From: Dastarcus helophoroides
Lineage: Eukaryota > Arthropoda > Insecta > Coleoptera > Bothrideridae
Direction: 5' to 3'
Length of the DNA: 64,000 nucleotides
Assembly: GCA_028583605.1 (NCBI GenBank)
Contig: CM053330.1
Location: forward strand, 19,803,539-19,867,538
In this document: in pieces, positions 1 to 12,200 of the stretch
Layout of the letters: every line of letters begins with the position of its first letter
How positions within the stretch are numbered: position 1 is the stretch's first letter
Program-made: the position numbers and the translations under genes
Notes under the pieces: generated by a model
The model's database searches: none
What the model saw: only the letters and a program-made list of their open reading frames with translations
Told to the model about the DNA's origin: nothing

Positions 1-3000
1 TAAAAAAATCACAATTGAATAACTAGCCAAAATTAATTACATCTAAACAATGATTTTAAAATACTGTCAACATAGTTCTAAGATATACATAGTTTCAGAG
101 GCAAACACGTATATCCTCGAAAATAATTCTAAACTTACCTGTCATTCTGTCATTTCAAATTTTTATCTAATGAAAAACAGTTAATCTATTTATTTGAGAT
201 TCAAATAAAATAGTCGCAATTTTGTACCAAATCAGTTTACTGCTTCTGCTCTATTAACTGCAATGCAATCATCTTTTATTTATTTTCTATCGCTGTAACT
301 AATTTAGTTTACAAATTATAACTTGTTCATTAAAATTATTTTAATTTAAATCAATTTTCAATTAAATTAGGATTTTGACTTTTTATATTTTAATGACATA
401 GCGTGTTGTAAATATCTGAACATTATTAATACAAGTACGCGCCGGACTTTCAAGACGAATTTCGCTAAGTGACACGTTTTATAATTATAGAATTATCTTG
501 TGCATGTATTTCATTAACATTTTTCTTACGCCATAATATGATTTTATGACATTAGAATGACCTAGATATTTGAAATATTTAAAATAGAGTTTAAAACATG
601 ATTAAGGTTAGCGTAGCCGAGAAAATTGAAGTGGTAGAATGATGGATAATATAATAAAAAATAGATGAAGCTTTTTGAAATTATAAATTTCATATTTATA
701 AACGGGAAAGCAATCTATCAAGTTTTGATTTAAAAACGTTTTTCATTTTTATAAAAATCATTTAGTTAAAAATTATACTAATTACGCTTTGGAATAAATT
801 TTATTTTAGCATATTCAATAAACAATAACGGAATATATTGGCAAAATATATATACAATACTATTTGAATGGATTTCGTAGAAGTTAAATAAGGTAAAGAC
901 ATGTCAACGACTATAATTCTCAAGCAAAGGATTGTTGCTAAATTCATAGCTACCGCCGTCCTAATAATCGTTTGTGTTCTACTGTATACACGATCATCAT
1001 ATAAGCAAATCGTAATTTTTGATAAATGAAAATACAGAAGATGAATGAAAAGAAGCATTGATCTATTAATGTAAAATGAAACCACGCTGCTGTTTTTAAT
1101 CCAAACGTTAAAAGAGATCTAAATACGAAATGAAAGACATTGTAGTAGTAAATAAGCAAGCCAAAGAGTGGAAGTTGTACCTTACAAAATTATAGAATTC
1201 GATGTTCTAACAATTTAGAGGTTTAAACAATTATACAGTGAAATTGCTGTTCTTGACATTATCTTAAGATAGTGATAGAAAAAGAAGGAAAATATCGTAT
1301 AATAATGATGAATGTCAAGAGGACAAATAATCAACTAAAATACGTTAGGGAGAAGGTAACAGTTTTCGTGTAGTATTAAAATAGGATAATAAAGGTAAAA
1401 GATAGGAAAATTAACAAGAATCAGTCAGATAAGACAGTATGAGTGTTGCTCCAGGACCTTAAATAAACTAGTCCCTTACCATTAAAGATTTCTCCAAACA
1501 ACAATTAGAATTGTCACAGAATAAAGTTTTGCTGGCTTGATATAATATAATTATATGTGACTGAAACACATTCTAATGAACTATTAATGAAAGAATCATT
1601 TTAACCTAAAAAAAATCTTGAGCTGCTAAATAAAAAATGAGAAGCCTTTATTTATGAGGCATCACAAATTTTCAAAAGTAAATATCAAGAAAATTACCAA
1701 TTATGTCACTGACAGACTGGTCTTTAGGGAAATTTTGTGTAGGGCAAAAAAACGGTACCATTAAATGTCAAAAACTACTTTGAATCTTTCTCGTTGTCAC
1801 TAAATAAGCTGGATATAACCCTTTATTTCGTCTACTAAAACTCTATTTATATTTTGCTAATTTATAAAATTTTAGAAAAGGAAAAGTGCAAAAGATTTAG
1901 GATAAAAATTTATGAAACATCAAATATTATTATAAATTAGCGTATCAAAAATAATTGGATTAAATTTAGTAGAAAAGAATAGACAAAACTAATTAGTGTT
2001 GTTAACATTTTAGAGGATGATGATTGATGATGTTTAGAGCATGACTGCAATCATCCTCTAAACCTTTATACTGTTCTTTTCGCTTTTAGCCATCTTTTCA
2101 TCTTTATCTTCCTGATTTGATATTTTTATAAAAGGTATAACAGGGATCATTTTCCTACTTGGATATTATTGAAGTATATTGTAAATAAATTTTTAATATT
2201 TCCTCTTTTATTTTATGAAATCTTGTAAGACAGTTTTTTTAGTATGATTTTTCATAGTGCTATGTGGACATGTAGCTATCTTTCTAATTTGTAAAGACAA
2301 GATTTCACTTGCTTAAATTTTGAATGCTTGAAAGTTAGAAAACCATATAGCCTTAAAAATAAGCAAATTTGCTTTCTTCTTCGCACTATATGATGGCAAT
2401 ATAGTTTAAAAGTGCTAATTGTGAAGCATATTGAGATTAGCTGTCTCGATTTGGACAGGATTGTCCACAATTTATAGTACTTGAGCCGTTTCCCTCCTAA
2501 TCCCTGGTCGGTACACAAAAACCCCGACTTTTGAGAAATCAGGAAAATAAATCTTTTATCATTCGATACCGACAGAAGTTATTTTTGGAATTTGCTCTAA
2601 TAGTCAAAAATTAAGTTTCTTGTTGTTTTTTTGGTTGGAAAATTTATTTTAAGGACACTTATTTTATAACCAATAATAATAAATTATGGGCGTTTTATTT
2701 GGTTTACAAAAATATTGAGGTCTAGCTTTTTGGGGCTCGTTTATTTTTCGGACGATAAAAATCAATTTTTGGACATTTCTTGGTGGCCGAAAAATATTTT
2801 TAGCAGGTTTTTCCCAAGCTTTAATTCAGAATTTTAAAAAATGAAGAATTTCCCAGAAAAATAAAAACTTTATAAAAACATCATATTGATCGAAAAAAAT
2901 GTTAAATTGTTGAAATTTTCATTATAAACTCAAATATCAGAAAAAATAGATATTTTACAATTAAAGTTAAATTATTTGAAATAATTTATAGTTTAAAATT

Positions 3001-3616
3001 TGAGATTAAATCCTATGCTTTGTTCAGAAAAGGTAACATTTTTACATTAAAATGAATCTTTTAACAATGAGAGTAAAAATTGTAAATTTAAATTAGGAAC
3101 TTCCAGTATAAATAGAATATTTGACAATTATTAAATTTAAATCAGAAAGTTTTGGCAAAAATTGAAATTTGAGAAAAAAATACAAGCGAGCCTAAACTTT
3201 TCTTGAAATTGTAAGTTTGTAGCCTATTAGGAGGGAAAAAGGGCACGCATTGTGCACAAATGGCCTAATCTTTAAAAAAATCATAAATCCGGCATTGGTG
3301 GTAAAATAAAGACGCGGTTTCTTCGTTACCTTACCTAATTCACAAATTGTGCCATTTTTGAAGTAATATTTTTGTTTTACTTTTTTTATTATTAGTAGTG
3401 AAAATGAGTGGGTCATAAGCAAAACATATAAAAAATAATAGTAAAAAGTTAAGTTGCAGCATTGAGTAAAAAATATATCACGCAACGGTTACGGGGATAT
3501 TTGATTTATGTTATTTATTAATTATTATTATTATTTATTTGATTCAGTCAGTTATCTAATATGAGAGTTAACTTGGTTACTATATATTATTATTTAATAT
3601 AAGACTATTTTTGGAG
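1..3616. other. Intergenic AT-rich DNA
   Basis: No gene is recognisable. ORFs are at most 97 codons, lack conserved motifs and overlap on both strands. It contains the hairpin at 2008-2062 and, from about 2700 to 3190, degenerate A/T-rich sequence rich in AAATTT and TTTTGG. A run of TTA/ATT simple repeat lies near 3508-3540. Confidence 0.6.
2008..2062. repeat. Short hairpin
   Basis: TTTAGAGGATGATGATTG (2008-2025) pairs with CAATCATCCTCTAAA (2048-2062), giving a 15-bp stem with a 3-nt bulge and a 22-nt loop. No adjacent gene is visible. Confidence 0.7.
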
Positions 3617-4748
3617 ATACTACACACCAAAATCTTACGATTGAGCTCAATATGCCATATACTAATTATCGCTGGTTTAAGAGATACAGGGTGTTCAAAA
3701 TTTAAATTTTTTTCGGAAATTTTTCAATAATTGAGAAATTTTTGATGCCATAAATTTAATATTTGTGAATTTTATGTTTTTGGGTGTAAGAATCACGAAT
3801 CTTAGGTTTATTTTGACTCTAACCTTAGAGGGCGCTAGCTTCACATTACTATTCACGTAAATTGAAACATATTTTTTTTTATCTGTTGAGAAATGCCTAA
3901 AGCAGGTCGATATTATAAAAGGACGATTAATTCTTCAAAGAAAAGGTACTCTTGTTTGGGTCCCCTAAAGCTATCGGTTTTTGAGTTATTTGCATTTAAA
4001 AGGTTCAATGTAAGTTTTTATGATTTTTTTTATTTTTAAAATATACAAAGATACCCAGAAGGAATCAAAGCCACAGTAAAAAAAATTAAAATTATTGGTA
4101 TTAGAGACAATAACAAAGTTCAAATCGAATGTTGGAAGTGTCTACTACCGACTTCAAATAATTTAAAATTTTACTTTCTTAAATGTCAAAATTAAAATTT
4201 CCCTATTATTTTTAAATGTATTTGCGGCTTCCTGGATTATTTATCGCAACTTCTGAAGATAATTTAATTCTATCTGAAAAATTAAATTTTTCAAATCTGA
4301 AAAAATATTGTAATATTTGCGCCTTAAAAACTCGTAAAAAAATAAAACTTTTAAATGCATATATCTTAAAAACCGATAGTTTTAGACGATTCAAACAAGA
4401 GTACCTTTTCTTTGTAGAGTTGGTTGTTTTTTTATATTCTTTATTTGTTTTGAGCGTAACTAAACAGACAAAAAAAATTGGTATTAATTTACACAAATAA
4501 TATGGCGGATCTAGCGTCCTCTAGGAGAACGGCCAAAATAAGCTTAAAATTCGTAATCTCCACACCCAAATACACAAAACTTTTAATTTTTATATTTATG
4601 GCATTAAAACTCTTTCAGTTATTGAGAAATTCCAGAAAAAAATTTAAAATTTGAACGCCTTGTATATCGTAAACCAGCCACATTGGTATAAGGCATGCGG
4701 AGCTCAATCGTAATATTTTTGTGTCTAGTATTTCACTCACCCTGTATA
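3617..4748. mobile_element. Foldback element FB-1, ~1.1 kb
   Basis: The two halves are imperfect inverted repeats of roughly 500 bp. ATACTACACACC...TTACGATTGAGCTC at 3617 mirrors GAGCTCAATCGTAA...GTGTCTAGTAT ending at 4731. Inside, GATACAGGGTGTTC (about 3686) mirrors the sequence near 4656-4668, and AGAAAAGGTACTCTTGTTTG (about 3938) mirrors CAAACAAGAGTACC... near 4393. The right end continues into ACCCTGTATA (4739-4748), the reverse of the TACAGGG terminus seen elsewhere. Two 94-codon ORFs overlap antiparallel near the centre; I treat them as by-products of the repeat. Confidence 0.8.
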
Positions 4749-7700
4749 TACTGCGCAGCAATTATACCAAATCGTTTAGTAGTAACACCATAATCTAGAT
4801 TAAATTAATTGATTTTGCTTTCTTCTTAAATATTTAACATGTTAGAATTATTTTCAAGGACATTTATATTTGGATGCATCTATGCTTATCTCACTAATGT
4901 GAATGCGAAATAAGGTAGTAATGCTCAAGAAATTAATGCTCAAAAAATTAATTTTTCTCTGAGCAATTTCAACTCTTAATAATTGTACTCTATAATTATT
5001 GAATCACCCGAACAACGTATAGTCTATGTTAATTAAGGGTCAATAGCACCATACCAAACTAACTAAATCCATTAAATTACTCATTAAAGACAAAGTCTGG
5101 GACTAATTTTGGAACTATGGATCTAAATTGGTGCTATGCCTTTAAGTAATGCTATCTAAAACTATTAAATCTATGTTAACTGGTATTTTCTAATAAAATT
5201 TAACGGATAATATTCAATCAGTATTTAGTAGGATGACCATGATATTACTTAAGTTAATTTATCATTTATTGTAATAAATTTCCTTAATATGTTTACAAAT
5301 TCAACGTAGGTGAACGAAGGTATTGAACAAGTGGGATTGAAGGTAAAAATGAACCGTATTTTTTCAATATTTCAGCAATTCATAAGAACAGCAAATTAAA
5401 TGCGTAGTATTTTTTTCGTTTAACTCCTACCAGCTAACATAAATAAAAAAAAATGTGTAATTTTAAGCATAACCTTTTCTCGCCTATTGCCTTAATTTAC
5501 TTGCGTTTAACTTGGGAAGATTTTACGAGAATGAATATTTTTTACTCGAAGGTCACAGCACTAAAAGTTTTAGGTAATAAATTAGTTACATTCCTAAAAA
5601 ATATACAACAAAAATGCCCTACTTATTGCTCGTTAGCGCAAAATAGTTAATACTAGTTGAGTTCAGAGACATAATGACCTATATAATTTTTAATTATTTT
5701 TAGATTTCCATCTACGGATCAACGCATTTCATTTGGAATATATAGAAAAATATATATTTTACATCACCGCGTTTAACATTATATGCGTTGTAAAATTTTA
5801 AGTGAACATTCTTGGGCACCTAGCCTTAGACGCCAAATTTTGTGTCTTATTAGATGTAGGATTTTCAAAGCCACCGAGACTGAATACTTATCAAAGTAAA
5901 AACATTCACAGAAATTTAGGAGAATTCGTGCGATGTGGTCGATTTTATGTGAACAGGAAAGTATATGCAGTGGCATTCAAATGCATTAAAACATAAAATA
6001 AGAAATAAGAAATTTACATAGCTAATTTGATGATTTTTTTATTTGAATACTCGATATTTGTACCCTCGGCCAACAAATGGTAGATAAACGATGAATAGAA
6101 ATAGAAACGATTAGTCGAATATTTAAAAAATTTCTTTAATTTCTCAATTACTTTTTCAATAATGTACGTACTCTTGTACCTTTTATTAACTGGTAAATGT
6201 AATAATTTTATGTACCTGGTTTTGTACACATAAAAGACGCGTCTTTAGAGAAAACTAAAACTATGGAAAAAAACTAGTGGAATTTAACACTAACAATAAG
6301 TCAAACGCCGCATTTCTGGAAAAGCTATTTAAGCCAATGTACAAAAAGAAATTTGTCACATGAATATTTCAATTTTTATCCAATTATAATATGCACACAT
6401 CTCTCCAATATTTGTAACAATTATTATTTTTATTTAATTATTTATTTATTTATTTTTCGGCATAATTTCCCCATAAATAATTATTACAATCATTCAAAAC
6501 TATTTTCAATTAAAAATAAACCGATCTTTAGAGGAATTGTGTATGCAAAACATTCATATGTGTATATTTAAAAATTGAAAAAGAATTATTACCGAAATTT
6601 GCAATAAAAGGTTATGCTTCCAGAACCCTGCAATTTTATCTAGACGGCATGTGCAAAACGTTGATGTGCAAACAACTGTCATTAAAATTTTTGTTATATC
6701 AAAAAAGTTTCATTATTGTTTTGACTAGTACATTGTGGATAAAAAAATTAATAAAATTTGTAATAAAATATTGCGAATTCAGAGCCTTACAAAGAAACTA
6801 AAATTATTTTTTAGCAAATGAAATTTGTAAGTATTGTATAGTTATAAATATTGAAAGATGGTAATTAATGATATCAGGAATTTATAAACTGCGGAAATAA
6901 GTAATATATTACTACTATTGTCATTAATAATAATATTATATCTTTTAAATATGCTCCTAATGTTATCTTAAGTAAAAATGTTTGTCAGGTTTTGTGTATA
7001 TATGATTTCGTAAAATTGAATTTTAGAAATAATTGGTTGCATGATTTCTTCTGCTGCTAGTTTCTAATAAAATTGTATAATTTGGTATTTATTGCCAGAT
7101 TAGCGAAAAATTATATTTTTGAAACACGCGCTTTTAAAGACATATTTAAAATTGGTTTCATTTACTTTTGTCGGCCTTTTCAAATATTTTATTATCCTTT
7201 AATATTGTCAAGCAATATGAATGCAAAAATGTCTCCAAATATAAAGCCAACGTACATAGAATCCAATGTAAATATTACTTCTATTCCACAATGTACAAGT
7301 CAAAGTAATATTTTCAATTATACTATTGAGGCACAAACATTCATTATTTATTTATATAATGGGTAATATAAAATCGTGCGTGATAGGACAAAATTGGATG
7401 ACGTCAAATTACATCAATCATGACAATGTATACACATACATTAAAAAGTAATCAGAAGTACAAAAAAGTAAAAATCGGAATCGTTCTTTTAATTACATTT
7501 CGTTTATGTCAACATAATCCAAAGCAACCTTTAAATATTCCGTAAGGCTGTGTTAGTGGATTAAAGTAGACGAGAAAATATTTGTAATTTTCATATTTTG
7601 CCCAATTTTACAAATATTTTCAGTCAAATTTATGTATGCAATTAGTTTCAGTTGAACTTCATTTGCCTATACAGGCACCTACATATAGAAAGCATAGAGG

Positions 7701-8799
7701 CATAGTATTGAGCCAAAGTTGTAACATCCAACATCTAAACCAACATAAAAATATAAATATCACTCTCTTTACATTTTTTTTTTACTTAAAGCTCATGCAA
7801 TCAATGTATCCTAAATATAATTTCCATTTTAAAACATATAGGTATTTGTAGAAGAAAGTCGATTATTTTTTACAACATATTAAAAGTCAACATAATATTT
7901 ACTTTCATTTTATAGACATTTAAACAGTCGCTTTTTTTATTTACAACTTTTTGGCACCATACTAAAATTAATAAATAAACATTTTTCACCTTTTCTTTAA
8001 AAAGTTGCTAATTAAATACTATTATTTACAATATTTACAAAATTTTAAGTACATCAATAATTGTTTACAACAACTAACCTACTATTAATAACAACTATTA
8101 TTGTCCAGAGATGACTTTACTAAATTGACATTATGTTTTATTAAAATACTGAAAAATAGAAGATCTGAATCCAAAATTCATTCTGCTTAAAATATTATTT
8201 AGAATAAAAGAGGACATAAAAACGCTAGATGCATGTTTCGACTAAGGAGCCTAATTTAATTTATGTTGTATTAGGTACACAATATTACGGCTTTCTATAA
8301 AACTACTTAACTATAATTTATTTGTTGCAAAGCTGTTTTGTAAGGCGACATAAATTGTTTAAACAATGATTTAAACAATCGTAGCGATGACTAGGGAAGT
8401 TTGTTATTGTATTATAATAATTAGTTCCTACTGCACCAAGATATTGCTCTGAGAAATATTTGGAATGCAAATAGCAGTTGGACAAAGCAAGGATAATTAA
8501 TAAATAAATCACTGTTCAATTCTATCTACTGTACCAAAATTCTTTTGACACAAGCCTATTTTATATGTTTTATTTCTCACCGAGAATTCGTTTTGTTGCT
8601 TAATTTTACTTAGAAAATCTCAGAAATAAAGCGAAGTTTTTATAAAAATGTTACTACAATAAAACACAGTTGTATAAAAATTTTATTCATAATAATTTGC
8701 CACCCTATAAAAAAGCTTTCGTTTTATAATATGAACTCTAGATGATAACAATATGGATTCCAGGTCTCTCCAATGTATACAAAATAAAATAAAGATTTT
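4749..8799. other. Intergenic AT-rich DNA
   Basis: Nothing recognisable. There are several ORFs of 60-97 codons, all low-complexity, rich in Ile/Phe/Tyr/Asn/Lys, without motif or codon bias. No RNA gene or clear inverted repeat was seen. Confidence 0.55.
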
Positions 8800-9070
8800 T
8801 TTATTCACGTCTATAAATGTTTTCACTTCTAGTAAGTCGTTAGTTTTAGCCGATATATCCAAATTTGCTTTTACTAACTTTACGGATCATTGTACAGTTA
8901 AATCATGATTCTGATATGAGTTAGCTTAAAATATCCTAAAAGTTTAGGAGTAAACTCCTAAATCGAAGAAATATCCTAGAAAAAAATAAGGATAAAACGA
9001 GAGACCGTTGCTAAATGTATCACATAATTGACTAGAGTTGTTGTTGTAGTATAAGTAAAGACATCTCTGT
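8800..9070 (-). other. Likely 3' UTR of the transporter
   Basis: The DNA after the stop is AT-rich and non-coding. An AATAAA hexamer on the minus strand lies at 8805-8800, about 270 bases after the stop. Such hexamers are common in this AT-rich DNA, so the real end is uncertain. A 9-bp perfect hairpin (8943-8962) lies in this stretch. Confidence 0.35.
8943..8962 (-). repeat. Perfect hairpin downstream of the stop codon
   Basis: TTTAGGAGT, two bases, then ACTCCTAAA: a 9-bp perfect stem about 110 bases after the transporter stop. It is flanked by two copies of ATATCCTA. If transcribed, it would form in the 3' UTR. Confidence 0.6.
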
Positions 9071-9202
9071 TCAATAATTTTCAATAACTCTCATAGGAAA
9101 GGAACCTGCAAGACGGTTTTTATTTTGCGGACAAAAATCCTCTTCTTCGGAATCGTTATCTGAATAGCAGTCCGAGGGCCCATCGTCGTCGTTATCAGGA
9201 AA
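9071..9202 (-). CDS. Transporter exon 10: acidic C-terminal tail and stop
   Basis: CTTTCAG at 9209-9203 is followed in the required phase by 43 codons and TGA. The tail is strongly acidic ([20 protein letters not shown] at its start) and ends PMRVIENY. Codon use and GC are visibly higher than in the surrounding DNA, and it is the only plausible phase-0 terminal exon I could find in the downstream 10 kb. No domain is recognisable. The 9.8-kb gap makes this the least certain coding exon. Confidence 0.75.
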   Translation of the reverse strand, partial: FPDNDDDGPSDCYSDNDSEEEDFCPQNKNRLAGSFPMRVIENY

Positions 9203-12200
9203 CTGAAAGTATAATTTTAAGGGTAACATATATCTTAGTACTAATATAACAAAGATGACGATAAATATTAAAATGAAAAAAAAATTAAAATAAGGAGTAA
9301 AATTTTACGTTTTCAAACAATTTATTTAATGAAGTTATTAATATGATGATAGTGATGGTAACAAAATTGTGGGGCTGACAAAATTAATTTAAAGGAATAC
9401 ACGAAATAAAAAAATAAAATTTACTAACGCTTATTTTTTTAAAGGCATTTTTAAACACTTTTATGGTGTTAAATATTTCTTGCTCATTGGTGGAAAAATG
9501 TTTATGAATAAGAAAAAATAAACTGCAAATTTTGCGTTTTACATATTTGTATTCGCATACAGGATTCATCATTTAAGGAATTCATTTACAAGTTAAACTC
9601 TAAGCAGAGTTCAATTTATTTCTCATTGAAATAGAAAAATAACTGATCTCTCCAATTCTTATATACTTCAGTAATTAGAAATAAAACAGTTTAGAGTTTG
9701 ATATATGTTAAGTAGAAAAGAAATCAGACCAAATAGTTTCATCACAATTTATTCTAAACATTGCCAGCGATAAATTAAATGGAACTAAAAAAAGTCGATT
9801 CTGTAAAAATAACCTATTTTATCTGTATTGTATTTAGAAAATTATGCATATTCCCAAAATGGCATAATATAAAGAATGTTCCATTTAAAAATCAAAAGTT
9901 GGGTCAGTTTTAACGAAAGTGACAGTAGGAATGTCGTTTTTATGCCAAAATTTAATATTTACATAAGTACAGGGTAATTGATCATATATTGGCCTATAGG
10001 CTATGTCGCTTGTTTTTAAAAACACGACAAAAATGTAGAAGGTCAAGTTTGTGTATATTTAAAAATATGTATTATATGTGATCAGAAAAAAAAATTGAAT
10101 AACCCAATTTGAATATATTTAACAAACATCCGTTTTTTCAAATAGAACACAATTTTACGTATTCTGATAGCCCTATTTCTTCTGATTTTAATGATATATA
10201 CCAGTTATACATTTATTTTAACCATTTTGGCAGAAAAAGCTATTTGTAACGGGAAAATATTTTTTTTGAAGTTAGATAATTGCTCAAAATGGGCCCCACT
10301 TCAGTTCTAAATGATATTTTAGATTACTGGCTGCGTTATTAGGTATATAATTTATCTCATTATTCAAAATTGTTGAAGGCTGAGTTCATTCTTTTTACAT
10401 ACAGCTTAACAGAATGGTTATTTTCTTAAAAATACGTTATTTCTACCAAAATACTTGGAATAAATATGTAACTTATTATTAGAGACCGGATTTTATGCAA
10501 CATAAAGAGCTTGAAATATGCTTGCAAATATCCACTCAAAATGCTTAAAATATGCATAAAAAGTGTCAAAATATGCCACTTTAAATAATAAATTTTAATT
10601 TTAACAAACCTGTCGCTAATTTGAAGAATTTTTTTTCTTTTAAACAAATTTACTTCCAATTGCTTTCAACTTTAACAAATATGCTTTTAATTTCAAGTTT
10701 GCTTTAAATTTTAATAGGTCTAATTCTAATTTAAACATTCATTTGAATAAGTTTATTTCTAGCGTAAACAAATTTGTGTCTAATTTGAATAGGTTTGCTT
10801 CCAATTTTGAAATATTTCTAATAAATGTGCCTACCCAAATTTAAAAGTTTTTTTCGAAATTTGGTGTTTTTCTCAAAATCAGTTTAGTTGTAATAAATTC
10901 TGAATTTCGTTTTCTGCTGAGTTTGTTAATCTTAAAATTTCGACCTTTTTCTAAAAATTAAAGTCGAATTTTTTCAAAAATTTCAGGATGAATAGTTTTC
11001 TGAAAATTTCAACCTTTTTCCAAATATTGATCCCTTTTTTTACAAAATTTCGACCCTGAAAACTTTATTTTTTTTAATTTCGACTTTTTCTTAGCAATTG
11101 CAAAGTTTTTTAAATATCTACATTTTCTTCAAAATGGACACTTCAAAATGTTAACTTTTTTAATGACTTTCAAAATTCAACATTTTAACACATTGATTTT
11201 TTTTGAAAATGTTTGCATTTATTTAAAAATGTAGATCTTCCATGACTTTTCTACCTTTTTTGGAAGTTTTCATTTTGTTAAAGTTTTGGGAATTTTAATT
11301 TTTTAAATTTGAAGTTTCTTTAATTGTTTAGAATTTTTTAAAATTTTGTTACTTTGTCAAAATATAACATTTATAGTATAATACTTCGAATCCTTTTGAA
11401 TTGTTACATTTTGTTTATTTTTTTTTTTTTGAAAATTTCCAGTGTTTTTTTCGAAATTATTATTTTAAGAAAAAATTACGACATTTCAAACAAAAAATGA
11501 AGGTTTATGTAATGAAAAGCTTAAAAAGTAGAATTTGGAAAATAATTTGAAAATTTAATTTTTTTAAAGGTTTCAGTTTTAAAAATTTGAACTACTTGGA
11601 AATTTTAACATTTTTGAAAATTTCATTCCTTGAAACTTTATTTTGAATTCACTTTGACTTTTATCAAATTCCATGTTCTTCAAAATTTCGACTTTTTGAA
11701 AATTATGACTCTTTTCGAAGTTGCAATTCTTTCAGCATTTCGACATTTTTCGAAACTGATCCTGTTTAAAAAATTTCCTCGAAACTTGACTTCTTTCTTT
11801 TTCTTTTAATTTTTGCTTAAATATTTTGAATTCTTGAATATTTTTAATTTTTTTAACTCTTTAACTTTTTGTTTTAAATATTCAGACTTTTTCCAAAAAT
11901 TTCATATTTTCAAAAATTTCAGCATTTGAAAAAATATTGACGTTTTTCGTGGTTTTGGAATTTTCTAAAATTTCGACTTTTTTTGAAATTTCGACTTTTC
12001 TTACAATTTCTTTTCCTTTTTCAAGGAGTCAAGTTTATTCGCAAATTTTAAGGTATTTTGAAAACTTAGACTTTCAAAATTTTAATTTTTTTGTACTTTT
12101 AACTTCGGGAAAACAATAACAATTTCCCACAGAAAGTTAAATTTTGAAAAAAATAGTCTAAAAAAAATGAATTTTGGACAATAAAAATCGAAATTTAAAA

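Noticed and set aside
4212..4500. Two overlapping antiparallel 94-codon ORFs
   Set aside because: They lie in the centre of a foldback element and are explained by its inverted symmetry.
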